Shown: one piece after another, positions 47,668 through 59,000 of the stretch
How positions within the stretch are numbered: the stretch's first letter is position 1
Layout of the letters: each line of letters opens with the position of its first letter
Assembly (NCBI RefSeq): GCF_000306255.2
Contig: NZ_AKWY02000016.1
Span: forward strand, 42,300 to 106,299
Origin: Leptospira noguchii serovar Panama str. CZ214
GTDB lineage: Bacteria > Spirochaetota > Leptospiria > Leptospirales > Leptospiraceae
DNA: 64,000 nt
Direction: 5' to 3'
The notes under the pieces: generated by a model
Database searches by the model: none
What the model saw: only the letters and a program-made list of their open reading frames with translations
Told to the model about the DNA's origin: nothing
Made by a program: the position numbers and the translations under genes

Positions 47668-47690
47668 TAAAAAATTAAATTTTGTTATTA

Positions 47691-48128
47691 ATGAATGAAA
47701 AACTATCAGATTTATCGATTCACGCCTGGGCGGCTGGTTTAAAATTCTATAGTTCCGCCTCCTCTCAAATAGAATCCGCTCTTGCTAAAACAAATGCAAT
47801 TTCCCTCACTTGGTACGACGTACTTTATACGGTTTATACAAAACCCAAAAAACGTTCCAGAATGTCGGATATAGCCCGAGAGATCATACTAAGCAAAAGC
47901 GCTCTGACTCGTTCTGTAGATAAACTAGTTTCAGAAGGTTTTTTAAAACGAGAAAGAAGTGAAAATGACGCTAGAGAATTTATCGTAGAAATTACATCTT
48001 CCGGAATACTAGCTCTTAGAAATTCATGGCCGATTTACGAAGAAGGAATTCGAGAATTTTTCGCATCTAAACTAACTTTTAAAGAAATGAGAGAACTTTT
48101 GAGAATTTTTAGAAAATTAAATAAATAA
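47691..48128 (+). CDS. MarR-family transcriptional regulator
   Basis: This 145-residue protein has the MarR winged helix-turn-helix. Dimerisation helices flank a DNA-binding domain (RMSDIAREIILSKSALTRSV then DKLVSEGFLKRERSENDARE), whose wing ends in the conserved D-x-R. An in-frame TTG at 47682 is possible, but the ATG at 47691 is preferred. It is divergent from the SnoaL-like gene, and probably represses both genes from the two palindromes between them until a small ligand binds. The ligand is unknown. Confidence 0.9.
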   Translation: MNEKLSDLSIHAWAAGLKFYSSASSQIESALAKTNAISLTWYDVLYTVYTKPKKRSRMSDIAREIILSKSALTRSVDKLVSEGFLKRERSENDAREFIVEITSSGILALRNSWPIYEEGIREFFASKLTFKEMRELLRIFRKLNK

Positions 48129-48627
48129 CGTAAGTTCTGCGTAATAAATAGGACGTTGCCAGACAGCACTTTCAGTTCCGGTAAATAAATTGCATGAAAG
48201 AAACGTTATACAATATTGCATCTATAGTTTCAATTTATTATAGACGTGAGACTCTGAGTTTGCAAAGCGTTCTACCAAATTCTCCCGCTTCAATTTCTTT
48301 CACATTGATTATACTGAACCCACGCAATCAAATAGAAAAAACGAATTTAGTTAATTTCTGATGTGGTTAAATTAATTTTCTTTTTTCATAAAAAATGAAT
48401 ATAATCAATTTTTTTTATAAAACCGTTGTTTGGGTTATCTTTATTCAAAAGAATTGTTGAAAAATTTGGAAAATTCTTTTGCTGGTATTAAAAGATTTAG
48501 AATGATGTCATTAGATGTTTTAGAAAAGATTTTAAACATCTCGTTTTTGTTTTATCCGCTGGACTTTGGGACCTTCATTTATTTTTTAATAAATGTTTTT
48601 ATTGCTAATTTTTCAAAAACTCTAATC
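48129..48627. other. Intergenic region ending in a repeat element
   Basis: No credible gene in 499 bases. From about 48454 to 48625 the ends TTGTTGAAAAATT and AATTTTTCAAAAACTCTAATC form an imperfect inverted pair related to family 1 palindromic elements, but with a longer interior. The right end abuts the stop codon of the nuclease gene. Confidence 0.5.
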
Positions 48628-49614
<987 letters not shown>

Positions 49615-49907
49615 GATAGAACCTACTCGTTTTCAATACAAAAATAAGACCACCGCACAGTAAGATCAAGTCGTTTCGTTCGTATGTCACATCGCAGTAT
49701 AGAAATCAATGTTTCCCTTTCTATTCTCTTTACAAACTTCTCTCCGATAACATCCAAAAAACAAAAATGGATTCTATTTCCTTTTATCATAATCCTTGGT
49801 TTTGGGTTCGTTTTGCAAAATCTATTCAAACTGAGACAATTAACAAATTTGTAATTTCCTACACAAAAAATTCAATTTGTGATTAATTATTTACGATATA
49901 TTCACAA

Positions 49908-51170
<1,263 letters not shown>

Positions 51171-51180
51171 AGCTGTTTTT

Positions 51181-51204
51181 AAAGTGTCCGGATTTCCGGA
51201 CTTT
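51181..51204. terminator. Hairpin between convergent integrase and orphan cassette genes
   Basis: AAAG-TG-TCCGG pairs with CCGGA-CTTT around a very short turn, giving a GC-rich core with A/T flanks on both sides. It lies between two converging stop codons and would serve as a bidirectional terminator. Confidence 0.65.
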
Positions 51205-51216
51205 CCTGTTTAAGTT

Positions 51217-54200
51217 TCACTGAGAACGTGCACCGGAATAGATCCAATCTCTTACCGCCTCAAAATCCTTGTATTCCTTAGAACCCGGAACTACGGATGG
51301 ATCAGGCTTGAACTGAGATTTGTCCCCTTTCGTCTCTTTCACTATGTTGTCAAACACAGACGCTAACTGAACCGCAAGCGGGCCAAACTGACTTTGATTT
51401 CCGTTTCGCGCACTCACCATTTCTTTCGCTAACAAAATCTTGTGTTCTACATTGTTCGGGTCGTAAACCAATCCATTCCCATTTTCATCTTTATATTCTC
51501 GTTTGAATCTGTCCGCAGGTGTCTCAAATGCAAGCGCACTTACTCTCTCTATTTCCTTCAACGTCATCTTCTTCGCTTTCGGTTCCGGAGAAGGTGTATT
51601 CGTATATCCTAATGCTACACTTGCAGAAATCTTCTGCATTCTCTCTGCGCTCGGTTGATACTTCTCCTTCGTATCTCCAAAGTTGAAGTTGTTCTCCATC
51701 TTGATCGCTTCCACTACTACCGGAGGATTGTTCAGGTGCGCAAGTGGCCCGCCTTCTTTAAACAGTCCTGTTTCTGGATCGTAGTTCCTGTTTACGATTT
51801 CTCGGATCGCTCCATCCAAATGTTTCGACGTCTCTTTGTCTAAATCTCTGAGACCACTACTTCCTAAGCGGTTCGATTCTTTGTCATGAGACTTCAATTC
51901 TTGTTTTGCGTATCCGTCCACAATCTCGCTGTTTCTCTTTTCCAGGAGCGCAATCTTGTCGTTTACATCACGGTTCAAATTGAGGCCCGGTGCCAACTTG
52001 TCAAACAACCCTCCTGTTGACATTTCTTTGGAGTCGCGCATCTGAGTTATCTTCTTTAGATTCTCTGAATATTCAGGATTTCTTTCCGCCGTCTTTATCG
52101 CCGCCGTATATATTTCAGGGCCATAGACTGACTTAGAATCTAGCTTAGTCAGTGTATTTTTGTAAAGGGTTTCTATTTCGCTCTTCGTTGTCTCTTTTAG
52201 TTTCGTATGTTTCTCAAAATCACTTTGTAATCTCTTCACGTCCGCATCCGAAGCAATCTGTCTCTCCGTCTTTCCTTCTAAATGAAGTTGTGTCTTGCGA
52301 TTCTCAAGTTCCGTTTGCAAACGGCTTGCTTCTTGTCCGCTTCTTTCAATGATTCCTCTTTTCTCTTTGTATGCCGGGCTTTCATTCAACAAACGGTTCG
52401 CTGTCTCTTCTCTCTTCATATCCTCTTTGATATATCTTTCACGAGAATTTAGCAACTGTTCCGCCACTACTTTTCCGTTAGAGCCGTGTGTATCTAACTC
52501 TCCGTATCTCTTGATGAACTCCAACTTACTTTGGTGTTCTGCTTGAACCTTCTTACCTTCGTTCGTCATATACGTCGTAGGCGATTCTAACTTGATTCCG
52601 CTCTTCTGATTTCTTGCGATAAAGTCGGAATAGTTCGCGTCGTTGTAATGTCTTTCAGCCGCCGCTACTTTAAACTTCTCAAAGTCTTGTGTTATGATCT
52701 TCGCTAAGTTCGCTCCCGCCGCTTCGTGTTCGATCGTTTTCAGACGCAACTGTTCCTTGTTAGCCCCAAGTCTCTCATTTAAGTGTGCAAGTGTTCCGGA
52801 ACTGCCTGCTTCCATCGCCGCTTTGAACAACTCGCTTTTAATTCCGCCGTTCGCTATCAAGTTACTCATTCCACCTGTCGTAAAACCAGAACCGCCAAAA
52901 TTCATTCCCAGTCCGTTACTGTTTCCGTTTCCGAAGTTCTTTTTCATAAAGTCGCCGATCGCGCTCATCTCCGCTTTACTAAAGCCTCTTTTCGGATCTG
53001 CATTCGCTAACGACTTTCTAAGATCCGCTATCCCTTCCACTCCGTTCGAACTCGAATCTCGTACTATTCCCAGTAAAAAGTCGTTCTTTCTAAAAAACAG
53101 TTCCTTCTGCCCTTCCAGTCTCCTGCCTTCCGTTGCTATCTGGTTCTTCTCTCCTCCAAGTCTCTTGTCTTCTGAGTCGTAGTGCGTTAAATTGTCATGC
53201 AACGCTTTCGCTTCACCGCTCATCGGATGTTCCGGACCAAGTCCAAACAGTCCGCTTCCGCCCATAAACCCCTTTACTTGGGCCTTAATCGCTGCTACTC
53301 CCTTGTCAAAACTACCTTCATAGTTATGAACCACATAACCGATTCCTAATGTATCTCCACCCACTACGTATGTATGATTGTCTTCTACTTCTAAGTTGTA
53401 AACTTTAGTCGGTTCTGTGTTGTAGTAGTAAATTCCGGTTACAGTTCCCCAACTTCCGTCTGAACGAAGCACTTGGTCTCTCAGTTTAAGATCTTCTACT
53501 TTCACCCACTCTGAAGAGTTGTTAGTCGTTAATGTTTGTTGTGAAGTTCCTTCTGCATCTCGTTTTTCTAATGCAACGTTTCTTGAATGTTTCTCTAAAT
53601 CCGAACCGTGATTTTCAAATTCTCTATTCACTCCTCTCAAATCAAACGGTTGAATTCCTTCTTTTGTATTCTGGATCTTACGTCTAAATGGGTGGTTCCA
53701 AGTCGTATGGATTTCTTCTTCGCCATCTAACTCTAAAAAGAACAACTGTGGAATCTCGTGCACGAAAGTTTGAGTGACTCTTTTGTTCTCGAACAGGTTT
53801 GTATTCTCGTTCCAAGATTTTACTACGTCACCGATTTTAATTTCTTCGATATTTGTAAATTCATAGTCATTAGGATTAATCTCATTCAAATTAATTTCGG
53901 TAGAATTGATATTTCCGTATATTCTAATATTCTTGTTCTTTAATCTTGTTATTTTGCTTCCGGCCGTAAAACAGGTGTCTAAATGGAACACGCCCGCTTT
54001 ATCCACCATCTTGCTTCCGTCGTTTGCAAATCCAAAACTTTGGGCCACGTCTCCCATAAGGCCTGTTACAAACTTTCCAAAACTGGATGTCGCACTTTTA
54101 CCTTCGTTAAACTTTACTTCTATTCCACTTCTTTCTCCAGCTCTGCTTACTTCCTCCTTCCATTTCTTCAAGCCGTCAGGGGTTTGAGACATTGCATCTT

Positions 54201-54363
54201 TGTGCGCATTCCATTTGTCTAATAACTTTTCTGGGTTGCAAGTTGGGCGAATTCGCTTGCGCGAACCGCGCTCTCCGTTCCAATCTGCAGCGCAACATTT
54301 TAAATTCTTCGTATATTCTAAAACAATCATAGAAAGAAACATGTTGCGCCGCAGGATTTCCAC
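51217..54363 (-). CDS. Orphan Hint-toxin cassette (displaced C-terminal half of the large protein)
   Basis: This 1048-residue frame begins with about 40 residues unrelated to the large protein, then joins its sequence at NPEKLLDKWNAHKDAMSQ. It contains a complete pretoxin-type Hint domain: Cys131 (DTCFTAGSKI), TTWNHPFRRK, and terminal VVHN with Asn347. The following 700 residues are helical, coiled coil and charged. They resemble the equivalent region of the large protein at first (GIADLRKSLANADPKRGF against GISDLRKQLKNVDPVKGF), then diverge and end without the cysteine peptidase. The N-terminal export and repeat regions are missing. This is the layout of orphan toxin tips in Rhs and CDI loci. 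No toxic motif is recognised, and expression is uncertain. Confidence 0.8.
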   Translation of the reverse strand: MEILRRNMFLSMIVLEYTKNLKCCAADWNGERGSRKRIRPTCNPEKLLDKWNAHKDAMSQTPDGLKKWKEEVSRAGERSGIEVKFNEGKSATSSFGKFVTGLMGDVAQSFGFANDGSKMVDKAGVFHLDTCFTAGSKITRLKNKNIRIYGNINSTEINLNEINPNDYEFTNIEEIKIGDVVKSWNENTNLFENKRVTQTFVHEIPQLFFLELDGEEEIHTTWNHPFRRKIQNTKEGIQPFDLRGVNREFENHGSDLEKHSRNVALEKRDAEGTSQQTLTTNNSSEWVKVEDLKLRDQVLRSDGSWGTVTGIYYYNTEPTKVYNLEVEDNHTYVVGGDTLGIGYVVHNYEGSFDKGVAAIKAQVKGFMGGSGLFGLGPEHPMSGEAKALHDNLTHYDSEDKRLGGEKNQIATEGRRLEGQKELFFRKNDFLLGIVRDSSSNGVEGIADLRKSLANADPKRGFSKAEMSAIGDFMKKNFGNGNSNGLGMNFGGSGFTTGGMSNLIANGGIKSELFKAAMEAGSSGTLAHLNERLGANKEQLRLKTIEHEAAGANLAKIITQDFEKFKVAAAERHYNDANYSDFIARNQKSGIKLESPTTYMTNEGKKVQAEHQSKLEFIKRYGELDTHGSNGKVVAEQLLNSRERYIKEDMKREETANRLLNESPAYKEKRGIIERSGQEASRLQTELENRKTQLHLEGKTERQIASDADVKRLQSDFEKHTKLKETTKSEIETLYKNTLTKLDSKSVYGPEIYTAAIKTAERNPEYSENLKKITQMRDSKEMSTGGLFDKLAPGLNLNRDVNDKIALLEKRNSEIVDGYAKQELKSHDKESNRLGSSGLRDLDKETSKHLDGAIREIVNRNYDPETGLFKEGGPLAHLNNPPVVVEAIKMENNFNFGDTKEKYQPSAERMQKISASVALGYTNTPSPEPKAKKMTLKEIERVSALAFETPADRFKREYKDENGNGLVYDPNNVEHKILLAKEMVSARNGNQSQFGPLAVQLASVFDNIVKETKGDKSQFKPDPSVVPGSKEYKDFEAVRDWIYSGARSQ
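53999..54213. repeat. 215-bp tract identical to 59941-60155
   Basis: Base-by-base comparison shows no difference over 215 bases between the orphan cassette and the large gene, just before the Hint domain, while flanking homologous parts are only roughly 90% alike. Both copies are on the minus strand. Confidence 0.93.
54285..54354. repeat. Inverted repeat at the orphan cassette 5' boundary
   Basis: CTGCAGCGCAACAT (54285-54298) and ATGTTGCGCCGCAG (54341-54354) match at 13 of 14 positions as inverted arms, 42 bases apart. They lie in the part of the orphan frame that is not shared with the large gene, and could mark an insertion or junction. Confidence 0.6.
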
Positions 54364-54469
54364 TTCGATCGCTTTCGCAGTCGTAATTCAAGGTTCTATT
54401 CGTTTCTTTCAATGACATCTTGTTCATTTCTTGCTAAACAATAACATCTCGAAGTGTTATTCTTCCTAC

Positions 54470-55282
54470 TCAATCCCGGAGCGTCGCCTTTTTGTAAAAC
54501 GCTTCGTCTTTGAAATTACCAATCTCCGCAATGCAAGTGTGTTCTTTGTTTTCTTTACCCTCAATCACGGACTTGATTTCAATAGCCACTAAAACTAAAG
54601 TCTCACCCTCTCTTACCTTCATCCCTTTCATTTCTTTCAGAATTTCTTTGTATGGTTGGATTTCGATCTTTTGATAACCAGGTTCTGAATTCAATTTCAC
54701 GGATTGTTTACCAAAATACGATACATCGAGTAGCATCGTTCCACCCGCTTGCGAAGTATCCGTCGCTCCGGGAAGTAAATAGTGGACTACAACTTCCGAT
54801 GGGCGGGAAAAGGATTCGAAGTTTTTTCTAAGTCCGTTTGCTCCAGGAAGAATGTAAAAGTAGTTTTTGGTTTTAATATCAATCAGTCCAACTACTACTT
54901 CTCCAATTCCAGTCCCCGGAACTCCTTCGCACCATCTAGTAGCTTCTCGCTGATCTTGAACCCGGTATGCATTCAAACCACAAGTTTCCTCGGCCCATTC
55001 ATTTTGACTCATGTTCTTAGGCCGAGACTTAGAGACTGACTTGTGTGGTTTAAACGAAGTTTGCCACACCATTCCCTTTGCCGGTATATTTGCGTTTGAG
55101 GTATAGAACACACCTTCAACAGAATTTCCTTTCTGTTTCTTGTTCAAGTTCTTCAAGTCCGCATTGCTCTTTTTTGAAAAACAATCCTCATATGTTTCCA
55201 CTTGAGAAAAAGTAGGGCTAGCCAAAAGCAAAACCCCTAACATCATTAACACTTTCGTATATTTTAATTTTCTAGAATTCAT
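54470..55282 (-). CDS. Exported protein, second of two tandem paralogs (candidate immunity protein)
   Basis: From the ATG at 55282 (ribosome site GGGTTG) the protein has about 270 residues with a signal peptide (VLMMLGVLLLASPTFSQ) ending in a signal peptidase I-type site. It is clearly a paralog of the gene just upstream. Shared segments include GIGEVVVGLIDIKTKNYFYI, LRKNFESFSRPSE, EPGYQKIEIQPYKEI and IEIKSVIEGKENKEHTCI. Cys residues at matching places suggest disulfides in the periplasm. Its position behind a toxin-like gene suggests an immunity or accessory role, which is inference. Confidence 0.8.
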   Translation of the reverse strand: MNSRKLKYTKVLMMLGVLLLASPTFSQVETYEDCFSKKSNADLKNLNKKQKGNSVEGVFYTSNANIPAKGMVWQTSFKPHKSVSKSRPKNMSQNEWAEETCGLNAYRVQDQREATRWCEGVPGTGIGEVVVGLIDIKTKNYFYILPGANGLRKNFESFSRPSEVVVHYLLPGATDTSQAGGTMLLDVSYFGKQSVKLNSEPGYQKIEIQPYKEILKEMKGMKVREGETLVLVAIEIKSVIEGKENKEHTCIAEIGNFKDEAFYKKATLRD

Positions 55283-55299
55283 TTCAACCCACAAAAAAA

Positions 55300-56097
55300 T
55301 CAATCCCTCAAAGTCGGCTTCGTATATTTCTCTGGACTCCAGCTCGAATTTCCAATTTCCGAAATACAAGTATGTTCTTTGTTTTCTTTCCCTTCAATTA
55401 CGGATTTAATTTCAATCGCAACCAAAATTAAAGGATAGTCAACATTACGATTTCCTTGAATTGATTTCATAATCTCTTTGTAAGGTTGAATCTCAATCTT
55501 TTGATACCCGGGGTCTTTGCTCAACTTGACGGACTGTTTGCTCCAATACAAAACTTCGCTGAAAACCTTTCCTCCGGACTGTGTCGTGCCCACTTCCATC
55601 GGAACTAAATAATGAATATCAATATCCAAAGGACGAGAATAGGATTCAAAATTCTTTCTAAGGCCATTAACACCTGGGAGAATATAAAAGTAATTTTTAT
55701 CCTTTATATCCGCCAACCCCATCACTACTTCTCCAATTCCAACTCCAGGAACGCCTTCACACCAAGGAGTTTCTACATATGTATCGTGAACTTGATAAGC
55801 ATTCAAAGCACAGGTTTTTTTTGCCCAATCGTTTTGGCTCATTCCGGATGGTTTTGATTTCGGTAAGGATTTACTAGGCTTAAACGAAGTTTGCCAACTC
55901 ATTCCTTCGGCTGGCATATTTACTCCTTGCGAATAGAACCTCCCATCCACTGAGTCTAAATGCTTTAGTTTATTCAAATTCTTTAAACCAACATTGCTCT
56001 TTCGACTCAAACAATCTTCCAGTGTTTCCACCTGAGAAAAAATCGGACTACTCAATAAACCGATGAGTAACAACAAAATCACTTTGTAATATTTCAT
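55300..56097 (-). CDS. Exported protein, first of two tandem paralogs (candidate immunity protein)
   Basis: This protein of about 265 residues has a signal peptide (YYKVILLLLIGLLSSPIFSQ). I chose the ATG at 56097, which overlaps the stop of the 2542-residue gene (ATGA) and has a GGGGG ribosome site; an ATG 12 bases earlier is less suited. It is a paralog of the next gene, with the same Cys pattern and KEHTCISEIG end. Tight translational coupling to the large gene suggests the two products are needed in fixed ratio, as with toxin and immunity pairs. Being exported, it would protect the periplasm rather than the cytoplasm. No family recognised. Confidence 0.82.
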   Translation of the reverse strand: MKYYKVILLLLIGLLSSPIFSQVETLEDCLSRKSNVGLKNLNKLKHLDSVDGRFYSQGVNMPAEGMSWQTSFKPSKSLPKSKPSGMSQNDWAKKTCALNAYQVHDTYVETPWCEGVPGVGIGEVVMGLADIKDKNYFYILPGVNGLRKNFESYSRPLDIDIHYLVPMEVGTTQSGGKVFSEVLYWSKQSVKLSKDPGYQKIEIQPYKEIMKSIQGNRNVDYPLILVAIEIKSVIEGKENKEHTCISEIGNSSWSPEKYTKPTLRD

Positions 56098-59000
56098 TTT
56101 AACCCCCATTGTTTTTGAATTCTTTCTACCTCTTCCTTCGTTGTCTCTAAGTTTTTACGCAACTCATTCAACTTTTGTTCCGATTCTTGGCGTTTCTTCT
56201 CATCACTTGCGTTCTTTACAATATTCTCAAGTGATTGGATCGAAGTGGAAATACTCGCTTGCTGTTTTTTAAGTCCGGGATACGAAGTGTAATCTTTCAA
56301 ATACGTCTTTCTCTCCGTCTCAGTCATCGGGGTTCCAGTCTTTTTCAGAACGTATCCGTAACCAAGTGCATAGTCTTGGAACTTGTAATGGTTCATCTTT
56401 CCGTCACGGCTTGCATATTTCGTATTTGCATCTCCATACGAATCATTAGAATACCAACCATCCCTATCTTTTCCGATAAAGGTAGCTACGTGACCGCCCG
56501 CAGTAAAATCGGCCCCCGACACCACTATATTCCCTTTTTCTAATTGTTTAGTAATCCAAGCATTCAAATGTTCTTCTTGGAATTTCAATTTGAAATCTCT
56601 AAGTTCTTGTTTGTATTCCGTCTTCGCTTTTTCGTAACCATCCGGATTAAATTCAAATTTATCTTTATCCGGCTCTTCCGGCTTTCCTGGTCCACCGGCA
56701 ATCAAAGCGCCTTCCTCTCCCGGTGGTATTTCAAATCCCAATGGTTTAAACACTAAATCTGATAACTGCTGCAAAGACATCTGAGACGGTTTTGGTTTAC
56801 CTGGTAGCATCTGGCCCGCTTCTGCTGCCATACGGGTCATCATCACGCTCAACTTTCCATATTGATTGATCTGTTCCGGAGTCATCTTGAAACCTAACGA
56901 CGCTAAGACGGTCGCCGGGCCGTGAGACTGACAAGCACTTTCATCCAACACGTCCCCATTCTTGTTACCCGGTAACGAATACAACACTGGTTTTCCATCC
57001 TTGTTTTTTTGACCTAAATAAGATTGATCTCTCTGAGTCTGGGTCAACGAACTGATGTTCATAAAGCCGTCGTTGGCCAAACTGACTAAACTCGAATTCC
57101 CATTGTATTTCTCTAAATTACCAGAGCTATCTACCACAGTTTGAATATTCTTTTCTTTGAATATCTGTTTCGCTCTGTCCTGATAATACTTAGGATTTTC
57201 TGCATACGTCGGATAGTTTCCGGCGTGATCCTGATCAGGGATTTCGTTTCCAAATCGGTCAAATCGTTTCGTATCTTCCGCTACCGTTCCTTCCGATTGA
57301 ACCTGAACCATTTCAATCGTTTTAATCGGTTTCCCTTTGGCGTCTGTGTAACCGCTGTTTACTTCTTCGAATGAGATTCTTTCACTCTTTCCATTCTCAT
57401 TTTGTAATGTAAAGAACGTCACTTTTTCTTTCGTGTTTTTAGTTTTTACGTTCTCTGTTACTACTGTCTCTTTTACATAACGTTTTCCGTTTACTTCTAT
57501 TTCGTCTAATGTGTTGATCTTAGACAATCTCTCTTTCGAAGTTAAGTTGTTGTTTGCAATTAGATTCTTCACTTCGTTCAAGTCGTTCTTTTGAATCGGA
57601 CCTTGTGGTTCGTTCGGTTTGATCGTCACTTTCTCGTTCGGATTCGTTTCTACAGTCGCAGGTTTGGTTCCACTCAGTTCCGTTAGGAATTTTCCATTTG
57701 CATCAAACACTTTCACCGATTCTTCAGGTTTGCCGAATGCGTTGTTCCACGTTAGTTTCTGTTTGATCTGCCCGCTGTCAGTTACGCTGATCTCTTCTTT
57801 CACTCCAGGTTTGTATTCTCTTTCAAAGTTTACTTCGCCCGTTTCGTTGTTTACGTTTCTCTGATACGTTTTGCCTTCCCAAGCCACTTGTTTGGTCGCT
57901 GCGTTGTCTTTAGATCTCAACTTGTGAATCGTCTCGTTTTCAAATCTACTTTGTGTCGTAGATACTGTCATCGGTTTCGAATTCTTTAAGTCTATGTCCT
58001 CTAATGAGCTGTGTAACTTCGCACTATCCTTGTCAAAGAACGCCGCAACTTGGGTCTCGTGTGTCTTCTTCTCATTCCTAAGTTGAGTTAGCTCGGTTTT
58101 CTGTTTGTCGTTCAGTGAGTTTGCTTCTCCCAATTTCTCCAAACGATGAAGTTCGTTCTCTTTAGGAAACGGTGCTACTTCTCGGTTGATGATCGTCGCT
58201 CTTTCTTTCTCTAAATTCTTCTGCTGAGAAATCATGTCGTTACGACGTCTCTCAAGGTCAGGTGTTCTCTTGTATGGCTCGTTCGGATGTTCTTTGTTCC
58301 ACTGTGTGTAACTCGCTGCCTCAAGCTGATTCTGTTTTACTCGTATGTCTGCTATCTTAGTCGTAAACTCATCCAGTCTCTTCTTCGTTCCAGCAGGTAT
58401 CTTGTCCGCAAACGCCTTTTCTTTCTCACCATACGTCACCTTGTAGTCGTTATTAAACGCGTCTTTCTTCACAAGGCCGTGTTCCACAAGAACTTCAGCA
58501 TATCTAGGATCGTTTCCGTGTTTCTCTTGTACCAGTTTTACTAGATCCGCTTTTACACGTTCCGATCTCTCGATCATTTGGCGGCCAATGTTGTCTTCTT
58601 TGATTCTGTGCTGTGCTAACTTCTCGTTTGAGTCTTTAATTGCGTTAGTCAGCTTTCCATGTTCTTCCATTCCCGTTATATGAGAAGCTGTCGCAGCTAT
58701 ATACGCCTTGATCGGACTTCCGCCAAACATTCCCGATCCGGTTTGAATTCCTCTTGCATGCAGTCCGTTTGTACTGATCCAGCTCGATACAGTTTTCATC
58801 TGCTCTGGAGTAAATCCTTTCACTGGGTCTACATTCTTTAGTTGTTTACGAAGATCGGATATTCCAGGTAGATCATTGCTGTCCGGATTGCGGATCGCAG
58901 ACAAAAAGTCGCTGTTACGTCTTTTGTTAAGCTCTAAACCGGCTTCCGCCTTGTTCTTTTCTAAATTCAAAGCGTTCGATTCTACTTTTAAGGAATCGCG

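Noticed and set aside
49623..49829. 68-codon minus-strand frame just upstream of the nuclease gene
   Set aside because: Position would suit an operon partner, but there is no recognisable domain and no convincing start site; left uncalled.
52694..53182. 162-codon plus-strand frame inside the orphan cassette
   Set aside because: Antisense to a well-supported coding region; low-complexity Ser/Pro/Phe composition.
54285..54354. Possible integron attC-like site
   Set aside because: The arms contain GCGCAAC/GTTGCGC but do not fit the RYYYAAC and GTTRRRY core sites, and no integron integrase is visible.
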